Source: Morganella morganii
GTDB taxonomy: Bacteria > Pseudomonadota > Gammaproteobacteria > Enterobacterales > Enterobacteriaceae
Assembly (NCBI RefSeq): GCF_019402645.1
Contig: NZ_VKKS01000001.1
Location: forward strand, 1,924,885 to 1,988,884
Reading direction: 5' to 3'
Length of the DNA: 64,000 nt
The notes under the pieces are model-generated. The model saw only the letters and a program-made list of their open reading frames with translations, had not been told where the DNA came from and did no database searches. Below, piece by piece: positions 33,520-44,300 of this stretch (its first letter is position 1; each line of letters opens with the position of its first letter). Position numbers and translations under genes: made by a program.

Positions 33520-34098
33520 TCAGGGATAATAATCCTTCAGATTGTTCAATCCCTGCCTCTCCTGCGAAAATTCAATATTGGTTTCCTTTTTCCCTCTGGT
33601 AATGTTCAATACCCACAGACTGTCAAAATCATCGCGCGGCCAGGCCGGCATATCAGAATAATCCCCGCCGGTCTGTTTCAGAATATCCCTCACTACCTTT
33701 ATCAGATTATCATGTTCCCATACCACAAATACCGTATGCTGATGGTGTTCTTTACCAAGCAGCGCATCCCGCAGCGCTTTGGTTTCTTTGGCGTGAAATT
33801 CCAGATGAACCGGCAATGACAGGCGGACAGCCACCGGGGTAATGGTCTGAAGGGAGCGCAGCGAGTGGCCGAGCTTACTTTGTTTCGGCGCGGCGGCATA
33901 CAGGGCATCTGCCCTTCCGTAACGGGAAATCAGGAGATCCGCCAGCGCCAGTGCACGGTTTAATCCCTTGCCGGTTAACTGCCCGCTGTCGTTGTCCGGT
34001 TTTTCGCCGTGGCGCAAAAAAACCAGTGTCTGTACTGAGTGAGTCATCCGGCTGATACCTGATTTGCAGAATACGGATTTAAGAAACCGGATGTCCAT
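33520..34098 (-). CDS. histidine phosphatase (phosphoglycerate mutase-like) family protein
   Basis: 192 residues from MDIRFLK, which has a good AAGGG site; an internal Met (34047) beginning MTHSVQTLVFLRHGEK is an alternative. The RHG motif in LVFLRHGEKPDN carries the phosphorylated His. The second catalytic His is probably in VVWEHDNLIKVV. Substrate unknown; relatives act on sugar phosphates or protein phosphohistidine. No signal peptide. It stands alone, with an AT-rich region on the downstream side. Confidence 0.7.
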   Translation of the reverse strand: MDIRFLKSVFCKSGISRMTHSVQTLVFLRHGEKPDNDSGQLTGKGLNRALALADLLISRYGRADALYAAAPKQSKLGHSLRSLQTITPVAVRLSLPVHLEFHAKETKALRDALLGKEHHQHTVFVVWEHDNLIKVVRDILKQTGGDYSDMPAWPRDDFDSLWVLNITRGKKETNIEFSQERQGLNNLKDYYP

Positions 34099-34405
34099 GG
34101 CAATCCCTTTTGTTTCCGGAAAGGTTAAGTTTAATCGCCCGCCACCGGTTAGCCTACTTTTTTGCATGAATTTTTATTTTTCAGAGAAAATGCACTTTTC
34201 GGCTTATACCAGTATGTTAACCCGCTTATTTTACCACCACCTTTCATTCTCAGTCAGTTTGACCCGTAAAAAAGAAAATAACAGAAAAAAGCACGGTTAC
34301 GCCGTTTTTGCTTTCCCGGTAAGGCTTTTTCATCCCGTTGACGGATACACTATATCGATGCCATTAATAAGGAAATATAACAGGATTACATAAAGGATAT
34401 GATCT

Positions 34406-34909
34406 ATGCGTCAGATTACCATCCGGTTAGCCGAGCCGTCGGACGCCGCCGCACTGTACGATATGCATCAGGATTTTACGGCTTATGCCAATACCTTACA
34501 GATGCCGTATACCTCACGGAAATTTTGGGAACAACGAATGAGCCAGGGTGATCAGTCAGCCACCCGGCTGGTGGCTGTTGTTGACGGCGTGGTAGTCGGG
34601 CTGTTGGGTATTAACCAGAACAGTAACCCCCGCCGCCGCCATGTGGTGAATTTTGGCATTACTGTAGATAAAAGCTATCGCGGCCAGGGGGTCGGCAGTG
34701 CGTTAATGCAGGCGATGATTGATTATTGTGATAACTGGCTGGGCATCCGCCGTATTGAATTAGAGGTATTTGCCAATAATCCGGATGGCATGGCACTGTA
34801 TGAAAAATTCGGCTTTCAGCGTGAAGGGATTGCCCGGGATTATGCATTCCGCGACGGGCGCTATGTCGATGCTGTTCTGATGAGCCGGATAAACGACCAA
34901 TCCAGATAG
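34406..34909 (+). CDS. GNAT N-acetyltransferase, YhhY-like
   Basis: 167 residues. Acetyl-CoA binding motif RGQGVGSALMQAMIDYCDNW (about 92-111) and the C-terminal NNPDGMALYEKFGF block. Full-length resemblance to E. coli YhhY (AaaT), an amino-acid N-acetyltransferase that acts on Phe and Met and some toxic aminoacyl compounds. Single gene with a preceding AGGATATG-type start context. Confidence 0.8.
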   Translation: MRQITIRLAEPSDAAALYDMHQDFTAYANTLQMPYTSRKFWEQRMSQGDQSATRLVAVVDGVVVGLLGINQNSNPRRRHVVNFGITVDKSYRGQGVGSALMQAMIDYCDNWLGIRRIELEVFANNPDGMALYEKFGFQREGIARDYAFRDGRYVDAVLMSRINDQSR

Positions 34910-34997
34910 TCTGACACGCCGGAAAGAGTAAAACAGAAAATAACTTACAGAACATAAATGGGTCTGTATTCAGTGCGGGAAAAAGAGATACCTCAAT

Positions 34998-35144
34998 ATG
35001 CGGAATATTGTGCTGGTTAGTCTGCCGTATGTCCGTGTGAATTTTGATCTTTATTATCCGCTGATAAGATTGGCGATTTACGCTATTATCCGGATCTCGT
35101 ATTTCCTGGTGTCTGAACGGGTAAAAAGAACCTTTATTCATTAA
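34998..35144 (+). CDS. possible small hydrophobic peptide
   Basis: 48 codons reading MRNIVLVSLPYVRVNFDL… with a hydrophobic middle and a basic end. No clear ribosome-binding site and no known relative. It lies in the short gap before an exported-protein operon and may be chance. Confidence 0.25.
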   Translation: MRNIVLVSLPYVRVNFDLYYPLIRLAIYAIIRISYFLVSERVKRTFIH

Positions 35145-35159
35145 ATTAAGGAAAACAGC

Positions 35160-35600
35160 ATGAATAAGTTTATTTTTCCGGCAGTATTCTGCGCCGCCGC
35201 ACTGGTCACACTGCCTGCCAATGCAGGTAAACTGCCGGATAATCCTTATTTATCGGTTGCGGTCCTCAGTAGTGCGGGCAGTGTCTACAGCTCGGTGATG
35301 ATAAGTGGTGCGATTTTATCGCCGATCATTTTACCGGCTCAGCTGAGTGCGGAGTCTGTGGAAAACAATAAGAAAGAAAAAGTCACCACCATCACCGGCA
35401 AAACCGACAAAAATGAAGATGCCACCCTGCTGGTCGCCACCGAAAAACTGGAAAAAATCCCGGTGAATCCGGGTGATAAGCTGACACTGGAACCTGCTGA
35501 AAAAGGCTCCGGTGCGTATCTGAAAAAGGACGGGAACATTATTTCCCATATGGTGACCCAGGATGATCGTGAATTAACCCATCAGGAGAAAATGCCTTAA
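35160..35600 (+). CDS. exported protein of unknown function, partner of DUF2145
   Basis: 146 residues with a signal peptide ending LPANAG. The mature region has one hydrophobic stretch (SSVMISGAILSPIILPAQL) and a lysine/acid-rich beta tail. It overlaps nothing and ends one base before the DUF2145 gene, so the two form an operon with start site GGAAAACAGC. Function is unknown; perhaps a periplasmic or membrane-anchored partner. Confidence 0.6.
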   Translation: MNKFIFPAVFCAAALVTLPANAGKLPDNPYLSVAVLSSAGSVYSSVMISGAILSPIILPAQLSAESVENNKKEKVTTITGKTDKNEDATLLVATEKLEKIPVNPGDKLTLEPAEKGSGAYLKKDGNIISHMVTQDDRELTHQEKMP

Positions 35601-35601
35601 T

Positions 35602-36414
35602 ATGCGACTGCTGAAAACCGTTTTTGCGGCTGCCCTGCTCACTGCATCCGGCCTTGCATACAGCGGCAGTCAGAACTGTGAGGATAAATCCCCGCCCACG
35701 CCGCAGGAAGCCGCACAGCGCACTGCACAGGCCAAAGTGCTGAATGACTGGCTGGAGAAACAGGGCGACCGGGTCGTCCTGCTGGTTCGTCAGGGTCAGG
35801 CGCTGAATGACTACGGGCTGAGCTTTTCCCATGCCGGTTATGCCGTGCGGGAAAGGAACGGTACCTGGCGGGTATATCATAATCTCAATACCTGTGGCAC
35901 CGCGCAGTCCGCGCTGTGGATCCAGGGGCTTTATCAGTTTATTGATGATGACCTGGCCGGAAATACCATTGCCACTCTGCACTTCCCGCCTGCATTGCAG
36001 TCTCAGTTGCTGAAAGTACTGCGTGACCCGGAACTGCGCAAAGCACTGCATAATCCGGCTTATAATATGGTGGCACATCCTTTTGCAACTGACAGTCAGA
36101 ATTCTAACGGCTGGGTGCTGATGGTGTTTGCCGCTGCCCGCTCTCCGGGCGTGAACTCGGTTTCCGCCGGGGTGAACTGGCTGAAATCGGAATTCTATAT
36201 CGGTTCCTCCGCTGAGGCCGGGCTGGTCAAACGGGCACTGGCAGACAGCCTGATGCCGCATATGTCCACTGACGGGCAGCCGGTGACCGGTATTGTCACT
36301 TTTAACTCCGGCGACAGCCTGCTCGGGTTTCTCAGCCGCTACGGGAAATTCCGGGTTGAATGCAGTCACGGCAGCTTCGGCAGTGCCGTCTGCATGGTAC
36401 CGCTGCCGGAATAA
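35602..36414 (+). CDS. DUF2145 family exported protein
   Basis: 270 residues with signal peptide (FAAALLTASGLAYS). The segments VVLLVRQGQ, SHAGYAVRERNGTWRVYHNL and the C-terminal GFLSRYGKFRVECS fit the DUF2145 family, which is NlpC/P60-like in some predictions. Four Cys may form disulfides. It is translationally close to the upstream small exported gene and is followed by a terminator. Role unknown; perhaps cell-wall related. Confidence 0.7.
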   Translation: MRLLKTVFAAALLTASGLAYSGSQNCEDKSPPTPQEAAQRTAQAKVLNDWLEKQGDRVVLLVRQGQALNDYGLSFSHAGYAVRERNGTWRVYHNLNTCGTAQSALWIQGLYQFIDDDLAGNTIATLHFPPALQSQLLKVLRDPELRKALHNPAYNMVAHPFATDSQNSNGWVLMVFAAARSPGVNSVSAGVNWLKSEFYIGSSAEAGLVKRALADSLMPHMSTDGQPVTGIVTFNSGDSLLGFLSRYGKFRVECSHGSFGSAVCMVPLPE

Positions 36415-36441
36415 TCACTACCCCGGTTATTTTATATCCTG

Positions 36442-36470
36442 CTGCCATCGTTTCTGATGGCAGTACTTTT
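36442..36470 (+). terminator. terminator of the DUF2145 operon
   Basis: CTGCCATC / GATGGCAG stem with a 6-base loop, followed by TACTTTT. Confidence 0.6.
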
Positions 36471-36692
36471 CGTCGATTTTTTATTCTCTTCCCTGTTTAT
36501 ATGATTTCCCTTCCCGTTTTTACCGCCAACTTGTCCGTTATATTAAATTTTCTTTTCCTTTTATTTTCATTAATTTAGTTGCAAACAATTACTTTACCAG
36601 GCTAATAATAAATCATAACAAGAGTATGGCTTTTTATTTTAAAAACACTTTCAGCGGCAATTGCCAACACCACACAAGACAGGGGAAGCACC

Positions 36693-38099
36693 ATGAGCAA
36701 ACATGAGACGTCATCCGCGCCTCCGGCGCATGACCATGATTTTATGTTTACGCCCATACCGATGACACACCGCCGTGAGACCTGGAAGCAGGTGCTGGTC
36801 TGGATAGGTTTCGGTTATGTGGCAACCGGGTTATTTATCGGCGGCGCACTGGCCGGCGCCAACGGCGGACCGGGGATGTCATTTCCGATGGCACTGCTGG
36901 CTATCGCCATTGGTATGGGACTGCTGTTTATTCTCACCTCGCTGCTCGGCATTATGGCGCAGCGCACCGGGCTGAGTCTGGCGCTGATCAGCCGTTTTTC
37001 CTATGGTCGTTTCGGCGCTAATCTGCCGATGATTGCCATGGGGCTGCTGACCCTCGGCTGGTTTGCGGCGATCACCGGCATGGTCGGGGATATCTGGGGG
37101 ACATTCCTGGGGAATCCCAGCGGGATTATCGTTTTTAACCCGGCAGAGCACGGCTACAACGGCGTGCCGATCACCCTCGAAGTTTTTCTTTCCTGTATCG
37201 TCGCCGGTCTGCTGTTCACTTATACCTCATTGCACGGCATGAAGGGACTGGAAATTATCGCGATTCCGGTGTCACCGATTATTATGATCATCGCTGTTAT
37301 CACCGGCTATGCCATGTTACAGGAAGGCGGCGGATTATCGGTCTTTATCGAAAACTCTAACCGCAATGAGGGACTGATGTTATCCACCGCAATCACCATG
37401 GTCGTCGGCAGCTGGATTGCCGGGGCGGTGATGGGGGTGGATCTGTTCCGCTTTAATAAGAGTATTTCTGCGGTATTCTGGGGATCAGCAGCCTGTTTTA
37501 TCTTTACTAACCCGCTGCTCAACGTGGTCGGTTATATCGGCACTATGACAGTCGGGATGCCGAACTACATTACCTGGATGATTGAAAAGAGCTTCCTGCT
37601 GGCACTGATCGGCGTGATCACCTGGACCCTGTCACTGTGGACCACCAACGACGCGGAACTTTACTGTAATTCACTCTATACCGGCCCGGTGCTGGATTCC
37701 GCGGGTGTAAAAGTAAATAAAAACGTGCTGATTCTGACCACCGGGATTATCGGTACGGTGCTGGGTGCTATCGGCTTTTACCAGATCTTCTTTGCTGATT
37801 TTATTAACTATCTCGGCATTATGGCACCGCCGCTGGCCGGGCCGCTGCTGGCGGATTACTACATCACCCGCAAATGCCGTTACGATATCACGCAGATCAA
37901 TCATCAGCCGAAATACAATTATGCCGGGGTGATCAGTGCGCTGGCCGGAATGACCTCAGGTCTGGTCATGGCACTGAACAATATTCTGTCTGACTGGCCG
38001 ACCGGACTGCTGGCATTAGTTCTTACCGTTATTATTTATCTGATATTGCATCCGTTGCTGGCAGTAAAAGCCACCTCACCGGCAACAGGGAGATCATAA
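36693..38099 (+). CDS. NCS1 family purine/pyrimidine permease (CodB-like)
   Basis: 468 residues with about 12 hydrophobic segments. The family features are the N-terminal PIPMTHRRETWKQVLVWIGF and the GGALAGANGGPGMSFP loop. NCS1 carriers import cytosine, allantoin, hydantoins or related ring compounds with Na+ or H+. Translationally coupled to the downstream creatininase gene (TAATG overlap), so its substrate is probably a cyclic amide such as creatinine or a related purine breakdown product. A good GGGGAAGC site precedes the start. Confidence 0.85.
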   Translation: MSKHETSSAPPAHDHDFMFTPIPMTHRRETWKQVLVWIGFGYVATGLFIGGALAGANGGPGMSFPMALLAIAIGMGLLFILTSLLGIMAQRTGLSLALISRFSYGRFGANLPMIAMGLLTLGWFAAITGMVGDIWGTFLGNPSGIIVFNPAEHGYNGVPITLEVFLSCIVAGLLFTYTSLHGMKGLEIIAIPVSPIIMIIAVITGYAMLQEGGGLSVFIENSNRNEGLMLSTAITMVVGSWIAGAVMGVDLFRFNKSISAVFWGSAACFIFTNPLLNVVGYIGTMTVGMPNYITWMIEKSFLLALIGVITWTLSLWTTNDAELYCNSLYTGPVLDSAGVKVNKNVLILTTGIIGTVLGAIGFYQIFFADFINYLGIMAPPLAGPLLADYYITRKCRYDITQINHQPKYNYAGVISALAGMTSGLVMALNNILSDWPTGLLALVLTVIIYLILHPLLAVKATSPATGRS

Positions 38100-38878
38100 T
38101 GAAAAAAGTCTATCTGAATGAATTCACCACCGAAGAACTGAAAAACCGGTTCGATAAGGGCGAAATTGACAGTGCCATTACGGTTTTCGGCAGTTGCGAG
38201 AGCCACGGCCCGCACCTGCCGCTCGGCCCGGATCTGTTTGTGCCGGAAGCCGTAGCCCGCCGGGCAGCACAGCGTCTCTCCCGTACGATTGTGGTGCCGG
38301 GCGTGCCGTTCGGCACCTCAGCACACTATAACGGCACACCGATGGCGATTAATATCCGCTTCGAAACGGTGATTGCGATTGCGGAAGATATGTTTGAAAG
38401 CCTGATTCAGTACGGCATCAAACATATCTTTGTTTTCAATGGTCACGACGGAAACATTCCGTCGCTGGATATCGCGCAGCGGAATGTCAAAGCGCGTCAT
38501 AAAGATGTGGTCTTTGCTTTCCTCCCGGCCTGGTGGTCAGTACTCGGCAACCGTCTCGGGGAGAATTTCTTCCGTGAATGGAACGGGCTGGGACACGGCG
38601 GTGAAGGGGAGTCCTCCATTACCGCCGCCGTATGTCCTGATTTGTGCGACCTGAGTAAAGCGGTACGCCAGATGCCGGAAGACAGTATCCGTCACGGCGA
38701 TAATATACAGATTATGTGGGATATCACCGAGGTTTCCGTGACAGGTGCCACCGGCGACCCGACTTACGCCAGCATTGAAAAAGGCGAAAAAATGCTGGAT
38801 GCGCTGACCGGCCTGGTTGTGGAAAGTATTGAGGCGCTGGAAAAAACCAACTGGAATTATGATTTGCGTGCTAAGTAA
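38099..38878 (+). CDS. creatininase family cyclic amidohydrolase
   Basis: 259 residues. Metal ligands are visible in SCESHGPHLPLGPD (residues about 28-41), FNGHDGN (about 118) and GLGHGGEGESS (about 165). The family opens cyclic amides: creatinine, or deformylates in riboflavin/F420 synthesis and related reactions. It starts inside the stop codon of the NCS1 permease, an operon suggesting import then ring opening of one substrate. Followed by a terminator shared with the convergent gene. Confidence 0.85.
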   Translation: MKKVYLNEFTTEELKNRFDKGEIDSAITVFGSCESHGPHLPLGPDLFVPEAVARRAAQRLSRTIVVPGVPFGTSAHYNGTPMAINIRFETVIAIAEDMFESLIQYGIKHIFVFNGHDGNIPSLDIAQRNVKARHKDVVFAFLPAWWSVLGNRLGENFFREWNGLGHGGEGESSITAAVCPDLCDLSKAVRQMPEDSIRHGDNIQIMWDITEVSVTGATGDPTYASIEKGEKMLDALTGLVVESIEALEKTNWNYDLRAK

Positions 38879-38886
38879 GCAATGAA

Positions 38887-38912
38887 ATGCCCCGCATTGC
38901 GGGGCATTTTTT
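38887..38912 (+). terminator. terminator of the permease-creatininase operon
   Basis: ATGCCCCGC / GCGGGGCAT stem with loop ATT, followed by T6, immediately before the stop of the convergent PHP gene. Confidence 0.85.
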
Positions 38913-39652
38913 CAGAGTCCGGCAAATTCCGTAATCGGCGGGCGCCCGTGTGATTCCAGGAAATCCAGTACCCGGCGCGGGGTGACATTCAGGATCCGCG
39001 CCTCAGGAAACTCAATCTCACGCAGCATAGTGACCACCCGTTCAAAATTTCCCAGATAACCGGCATAGTGGGAATCAGACCCCAGCGAAATCCAGCCCCC
39101 GTGATCACGCACCGCTTCAGCAATCGCACGGCAGTTTTTCTCACTGCCCGCCCGTGAATGCAGAAACGAAGAGTTATTCATCTCCAGCGCCACATTACAC
39201 TCTTTTGCCGCCTGCACCACCGCCTGAATATCCAGCGGATATTTCGGGTTTCCGGGATGGGTGATAATCTGCACTTTTCCGCTGCGGATAGTGGCGATCA
39301 TCGCTTCAGTATTGGCAGTCTGTCCCTGCGGCTGCAAAACCGGTTCGTGAAAACCGGCGAGGATAATATCCAGTTGCTGCGCCATTTTATCCGTGCAGTC
39401 AGTTTCTCCGGACTGGTTTTTAATGTTGGCCTCAATGCCGTACAGCAGCCCCGCACCGTTAATCATACGCGGCAGAACCGGCATATTAGCGAAATGCCAC
39501 GGATGCGGTCCGTCCGCCATTTCCGGGCCGTGGTCGGTGATCGCAAACAGTGTGATCCCTTTTTCCGCCGCCTCAGTAAAATATTCACGGACGGTACTGT
39601 AAGCATGAGTACTGGCAACCGTGTGGGCATGTAAATCAACAGGATATATCAA
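38912..39652 (-). CDS. ycdX: PHP-domain phosphatase YcdX-like
   Basis: 246 residues from a TTG at 39652 with a GGAG site eight bases earlier; the product then begins at [14 protein letters not shown], matching E. coli YcdX (245). A longer ATG frame adds nine unlikely residues. Trinuclear-metal PHP motifs: [37 protein letters not shown]. coli YcdX is a phosphatase with a swarming-related phenotype. It converges on the creatininase gene. Confidence 0.88.
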   Translation of the reverse strand: MIYPVDLHAHTVASTHAYSTVREYFTEAAEKGITLFAITDHGPEMADGPHPWHFANMPVLPRMINGAGLLYGIEANIKNQSGETDCTDKMAQQLDIILAGFHEPVLQPQGQTANTEAMIATIRSGKVQIITHPGNPKYPLDIQAVVQAAKECNVALEMNNSSFLHSRAGSEKNCRAIAEAVRDHGGWISLGSDSHYAGYLGNFERVVTMLREIEFPEARILNVTPRRVLDFLESHGRPPITEFAGL

Positions 39653-39755
39653 TCTGTTCTCCTTTCTGCGGTTAAGCACCTCTTAACGCTATCAGATTCT
39701 GAAACGGATCTTCAACCCGGCGTATGGCTCAGCACACTGGCGGGTATCAGGGCTA

Positions 39756-39845
39756 TCATCCGCTTTTTCCGCCCTGTAACAGTTGGTCAACCAGCGCGGG
39801 CAGCGCCGGATGATCTTCATACCAGACGAGCACTGATTGCAATCA
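39756..39845 (-). pseudogene. C-terminal scrap, possibly of a LysR-type regulator
   Basis: A short open stretch reads SVLVWYEDHPALPALVDQLL and ends with a TGA after GGKSG. The pattern resembles the last helix of LysR regulators. There is no upstream gene left. Weak evidence. Confidence 0.3.
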
Positions 39846-40007
39846 TTATGATCTCTCAGAGATAACCGATATAATTCAGATGGTGATAATCAATAGCCTG
39901 ATAGTAAATAACTTATGAACTCAGGACAAGCTGGGCAAATGTCTCCTTTTGCCGGAAAAAATGCTAAACTCTGCACGATCACCTATTTAACCGGAGTATA
40001 CCTCTTT

Positions 40008-40670
40008 ATGCACGCACCATCCCCGTCAGAAAAACCGGTGTTATCCGTTTTTGATTTTGACGGCACGCTGACCCGCCGTGACAGCTTTGTTCCTTTCCTG
40101 CGTTTTGCATTCGGGAAACGCGTTTTTTCTCTGCGGATGCTGCGCCTGGTTCTGCCGGCACTGCGCTGTTTTTCACGCAAACTGACCCGCGATGAACTGA
40201 AAGAGGTTCTGATCACTACCTTTCTGACCGGTACCGACGCCCGCTGGGTGGAAAAAAAAGCACAGGAATTCTGTGAACGTTACTGGCATAAAATGATGCG
40301 TCCGGAAGGTCTGCGGGCGGTGGCGGCAGAAATTGCGTCAGGTGCAGAAGTCACACTTTGCTCAGCGTCACCCGAACTGGTGTTGCGGCCGTTTACGCAA
40401 CGGCTGGGAATCAAACTTATCGGTACACAACTGGAAGAAAAAGACGGAATTCTGACCGGAAAAATCAACGGTAACAACTGCCGCTGCGGGCAGAAAATTG
40501 CCCGTCTGCAACAGGTTTACGGTGATTTATCCGCTTACCATATGCGTGCCTGGGGGGATTCACGGGGTGATTATGAGCTGCTGTATGCCGCCGGGGAACC
40601 ACACTGGCGTCATTTCCACCGGAATCCGGCGAAGTATGCAAAACGCCGCAAACAGTTTTCATCCCGCTGA
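40008..40670 (+). CDS. HAD-IB family hydrolase (phosphatase)
   Basis: 220 residues from MHAPSPSEKP. HAD motifs: FDFDGTLTRRDSF (nucleophile Asp near 18), CSASPEL (motif II), and WGDSRGDYELL (motif IV). The cap region is helical. It resembles SerB- and PgpC-type HAD-IB phosphatases; the exact substrate is unknown. A longer in-frame start 93 bases earlier is less likely. A single gene. Confidence 0.75.
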   Translation: MHAPSPSEKPVLSVFDFDGTLTRRDSFVPFLRFAFGKRVFSLRMLRLVLPALRCFSRKLTRDELKEVLITTFLTGTDARWVEKKAQEFCERYWHKMMRPEGLRAVAAEIASGAEVTLCSASPELVLRPFTQRLGIKLIGTQLEEKDGILTGKINGNNCRCGQKIARLQQVYGDLSAYHMRAWGDSRGDYELLYAAGEPHWRHFHRNPAKYAKRRKQFSSR

Positions 40671-40673
40671 AAA

Positions 40674-40701
40674 CAAAAACGGGCGGTGTTATACCGCCCG
40701 T
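40674..40701 (-). terminator. terminator between HAD and DUF5339 genes
   Basis: ACGGGCGGT / ACCGCCCGT stem with a five-base loop. The T run is on the minus strand, so it chiefly ends the leftward DUF5339-like gene. Confidence 0.7.
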
Positions 40702-40798
40702 CAGGCCGTTGACAAACCCGCCGGAGTTAGTGACCACCGGTAACATAAAGCAGGAAAAACCACGTTTTATCCTGCTTCATCAGCACTAACAGCAGCCG

Positions 40799-41089
40799 TT
40801 ATTTCGGCATTTGCTGTTCCAGCATGGCTTTTGACTGAGCTAACGCATTGATACCCTGCTTACATGCACTATCCTGAGCATCAGCCGGTAATTCCGCGAA
40901 CTGTTTTTTAGAATCAGCGTACTGCTGCTTTATGGTATCAATCTGGCCTTTCATTGCATCATTTTTGGACAGTAATTCTATATATCCATCAACTTGCTTA
41001 AAGTAATCTTCACAAGTGGAAGATAACTGAGCAGAAAATGCAACTGAGGAAAGAGATAACAACCCGGTAGCTAAAATTAATTTTTTCAT
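40799..41089 (-). CDS. small exported protein, DUF5339-like
   Basis: 96 residues with signal peptide (LILATGLLSLSSVAFSA). The mature 77 residues are helical, with two Cys (STCEDYF near 26 and SACKQG near 78) likely forming a disulfide. It is similar to DUF5339 periplasmic proteins of unknown role. AT-rich promoter region upstream. Confidence 0.6.
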   Translation of the reverse strand: MKKLILATGLLSLSSVAFSAQLSSTCEDYFKQVDGYIELLSKNDAMKGQIDTIKQQYADSKKQFAELPADAQDSACKQGINALAQSKAMLEQQMPK

Positions 41090-41243
41090 TAAATATCCCT
41101 TTAATACCTTGTTATTGAGTATGTAATGTAATCATTAACCATTTTGCGGACTATCAGTTTGCTCTTAATTAGCATTACAGATGAGCAGAAAATGCATCTG
41201 AAGAAATAATTTCCTCACCAATAATAATTAATACAATTAATGA
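41090..41243. other. promoter region of the DUF5339-like gene
   Basis: An AT-rich gap with no coding signal, between the small exported gene and the small ORF that follows nifJ. Confidence 0.4.
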
Positions 41244-41390
41244 TTACTTATTTTCTCTGCTCCATCCGGGGCGGATCGCCTTACGGCGTTGCAGCTCCTG
41301 TGCCGTAACGGCATCGAGCGCAATTAACGGTGCGGGATTCTGTTCCGTTGCCGGGGATATCTCCCCGGCGGTCTGGTTATCCGTCATCAT
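41244..41390 (-). CDS. small ORF following nifJ
   Basis: 48 codons starting with a double ATG five bases after the nifJ stop. The product is acidic at its start and basic at its end (TAQELQRRKAIRPGWSRENK). Codon use and GC content match the operon, so a small co-transcribed protein is plausible. No family recognised. Confidence 0.45.
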   Translation of the reverse strand: MMTDNQTAGEISPATEQNPAPLIALDAVTAQELQRRKAIRPGWSRENK

Positions 41391-41395
41391 TAATT

Positions 41396-44300
41396 TCAGG
41401 CATTCTCCTGAACAGGGTCTGTTTCTGCCGGTTCAGATTTCTGTGATGCCAGCAGTTCCAGCAATGCATACTGTTTTGCCGTCCGTTGTTCTGCTTTTTC
41501 TGCCAGAATGACGGCTCTCACCGGATCACTGCTGTTCAGCCGGTTAAAACGCTGCTCCTGATACATCACCTCCGCCAGAGATTGTGACGGCGGGCGGGAA
41601 TCCAGTACCAGCGGTGCTTTGCCGGTTCCCTCACGGCGCGGATCAAACCGGTACAGCGGCCAGAATCCGCTGGCTGTCAGGGCTTTCATCTGATCGTAGC
41701 TGAACGCCAGGTCATAACCATGTTCCTCACACGGGCTGTAGGCAATAACCAGGGACGGACCGGGATAGGATTCCGCTTCCTGAATCGCCTTCACGGTCTG
41801 GTTCATCTGCGCGCCGATCGCTATCTGTGCCACATACACATTGCCGTACATCATCATGGATACGCCCAGATCCTTGCGGGATTTACCTTTGCCCTCCTCA
41901 CCGAATTTGGTGACCGCCCCCATCGGGGTGGCTTTTGACTGCTGACCGCCGGTGTTGGAGTAACACTGGGTATCAAGCACCAGCACATTGACATTCTCAC
42001 CGCTGCTCAGTACATGGTCGAGCCCGCCGAAACCAATATCATAAGCCCAGCCGTCACCGCCGATCAGCCAGACGGATTTCGGCAGCAGATAATGCGCATC
42101 CTCTGACAGCTCACGGGCACGCGGATCCGGATTCTCCGCCAGTAATGTCCGCAGTTCCGTGATAGCGGCGCGTTTCTCATCCGCAGTCAGTGCATCATCC
42201 GTCAGCCGCTGCTGTAGCTCATCCGGTAGTTGTGCCGCAACGGTCATCAGCAGACGTTTCACCCGTTTTTTGTGCTGGTCAGCCGTCAGGCGGAATCCCA
42301 GCCCGAATTCTGCATTATCCTCAAACAGAGAGTTAGCCCAGGCTGGCCCCCGTCCTTCTTTATTGGTGGTGTACGGCGTGGTCGGCAGGTTACCGCCGTA
42401 AATGGAGGAACAGCCGGTGGCATTAGCGATCAGCAACTGCTCACCGTACAGCTGGGTCAGCAGTTTGATATACGGTGTTTCACCGCAGCCTGCACAGGCA
42501 CCGGAAAATTCAAACAGCGGCGTGATCAGTTGTGATGTCCGGATATCAATGCGCTCAAGCCGCGATGCCGGAGTGTCCGGCAATTGCAGGAAGAAATCAA
42601 AGTTGGCTTTTTCTTCTGCCAGATGTGCCAGCCGCGGCTGCATATTAATGGCGCGGATGGCCGGGTCTTCCCGGTCTTTCGCCGGACAGACTTCATAACA
42701 GAGATTACAGCCGGTGCAATCCTCCGGGGCGACCTGAAGAACATAATCCATTCCTTTCATATCACGGGCTTTAACCGGCAGGCGCTGCAATGTGTCCGGT
42801 GCACCGCTGAAATCAGCGGGGTCAGCCACTTTGGCACGGATAGCCGCATGCGGGCAGGCCGCGACACAATAATTACACTGGGTACAGAGAGACGGTTTCC
42901 AGACAGGGATCATCTCCGCGATATTGCGTTTTTCCCAGCGGGTGGTACCGGAAGGCCAGGTACCGTCCGGCGGAAACGCAGACACCGGCAGTGCATCGCC
43001 GCGCCCGGCCAGCATCATGGCGGTGACGGTTTTGACAAAGTCCGGTGCGTTATCCGGCACGACCGGCGGACGCGGCTGGCTTTGCGGATCTACCGGCTGC
43101 AACGGCACACGATGCAGGGCTTCCGGGGTACGGGCTATCGCCATCAGGTTATCCTGAACGACACTTTCCCCTTTTTTGCTGTAGCTGCGGATGATCGCCT
43201 GCTGTAAATAAGACTGAATTTCTGCGGCCGGTAACAGTGCCGTCAGATGGAAAAATGCCATCTGCATCACGGTGTTAATACGCGCACCGAGGCGGCATTC
43301 ACGGGCAATACGATAAGCGTTGATAACATACAACTGCGCCTGTTTCTCCGCCAGAATCGCCTGAACATCCTGCGGAATATGGTGCCAGACTTCATCCGCC
43401 GGATACGGGCTGTTAAGCAGGAAAATCCCGCCCGGCGCCAGTTTTTCCGCCATTTCATATTTATCAAGGAACTGCCACTGATGACAGGCAATAAAATCCG
43501 CCTGCCGGATCAGATACGTGGCGCGGATCGGCTGTTCACTGATGCGCAGATGGGAAACCGTCAGGCCGCCCGCCTTTTTCGAATCATAAACGAAAAAGCC
43601 TTGGGCATAGTTATCGGTGTGACTGCCGAGGATCTGAATAGCATTTTTGGCGGCCGAAACGGTGCCGTCACTGCCCAGCCCGTAAAACAGCGCACTGAGA
43701 CGGTGTGTAACCGGCAGTTCCGCCGGAACCGGTGTCAGGGACAGCCCGGTGACATCGTCAATAATACCGGCAGTAAAGCGCCGTTTCGGCGATGTTAATG
43801 CCAGTTCGCGGAAAATCGCCATCACACAATCCGGATCAAACTCCTTGGATGACAGCCCGTAACGTCCGCCGATAATACGCGGCAACTGCACCCGCTCACC
43901 ATTCTGATACGCTTCGGCAAAGGCGGTCATCACATCCAGATACAGTGGCTCTGCCTGTGCGCCCGCTTCTTTGGTGCGGTCAAGCACGGCAATGTGCCGC
44001 ACACTCCCCGGAATCGCATCAAGGAAATGCTGTGCGGAGAATGGCCGGTAGAGATGCACTTCCAGCACGCCGACCTTCTCTCCCTGCGCAATCAGTTTAT
44101 CCGCCACTTCCTCTGCGGGGCCGGCGGCAGATCCCATCAGAATAATCAGGCGCTCTGCCTGCGGGTGTCCGTAATACGTAAAAGGCTGATAATAACGGCC
44201 GGTAACATCACCAAATGCGGCCATGGCATCCGTCACATGCTGATAGACAGCGTCATACCACGGATTCGTAGCTTCCCGTGCCTGGAAATAGGTATCCGGA

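Noticed and set aside
38912..39679. The longer ATG start of the ycdX-like gene
   Set aside because: A TTG start with a good GGAG site gives the family N-terminus; the extra nine residues are charged and unrelated.
42584..43207. A 207-codon frame opposite nifJ
   Set aside because: Antisense shadow within a highly conserved enzyme.
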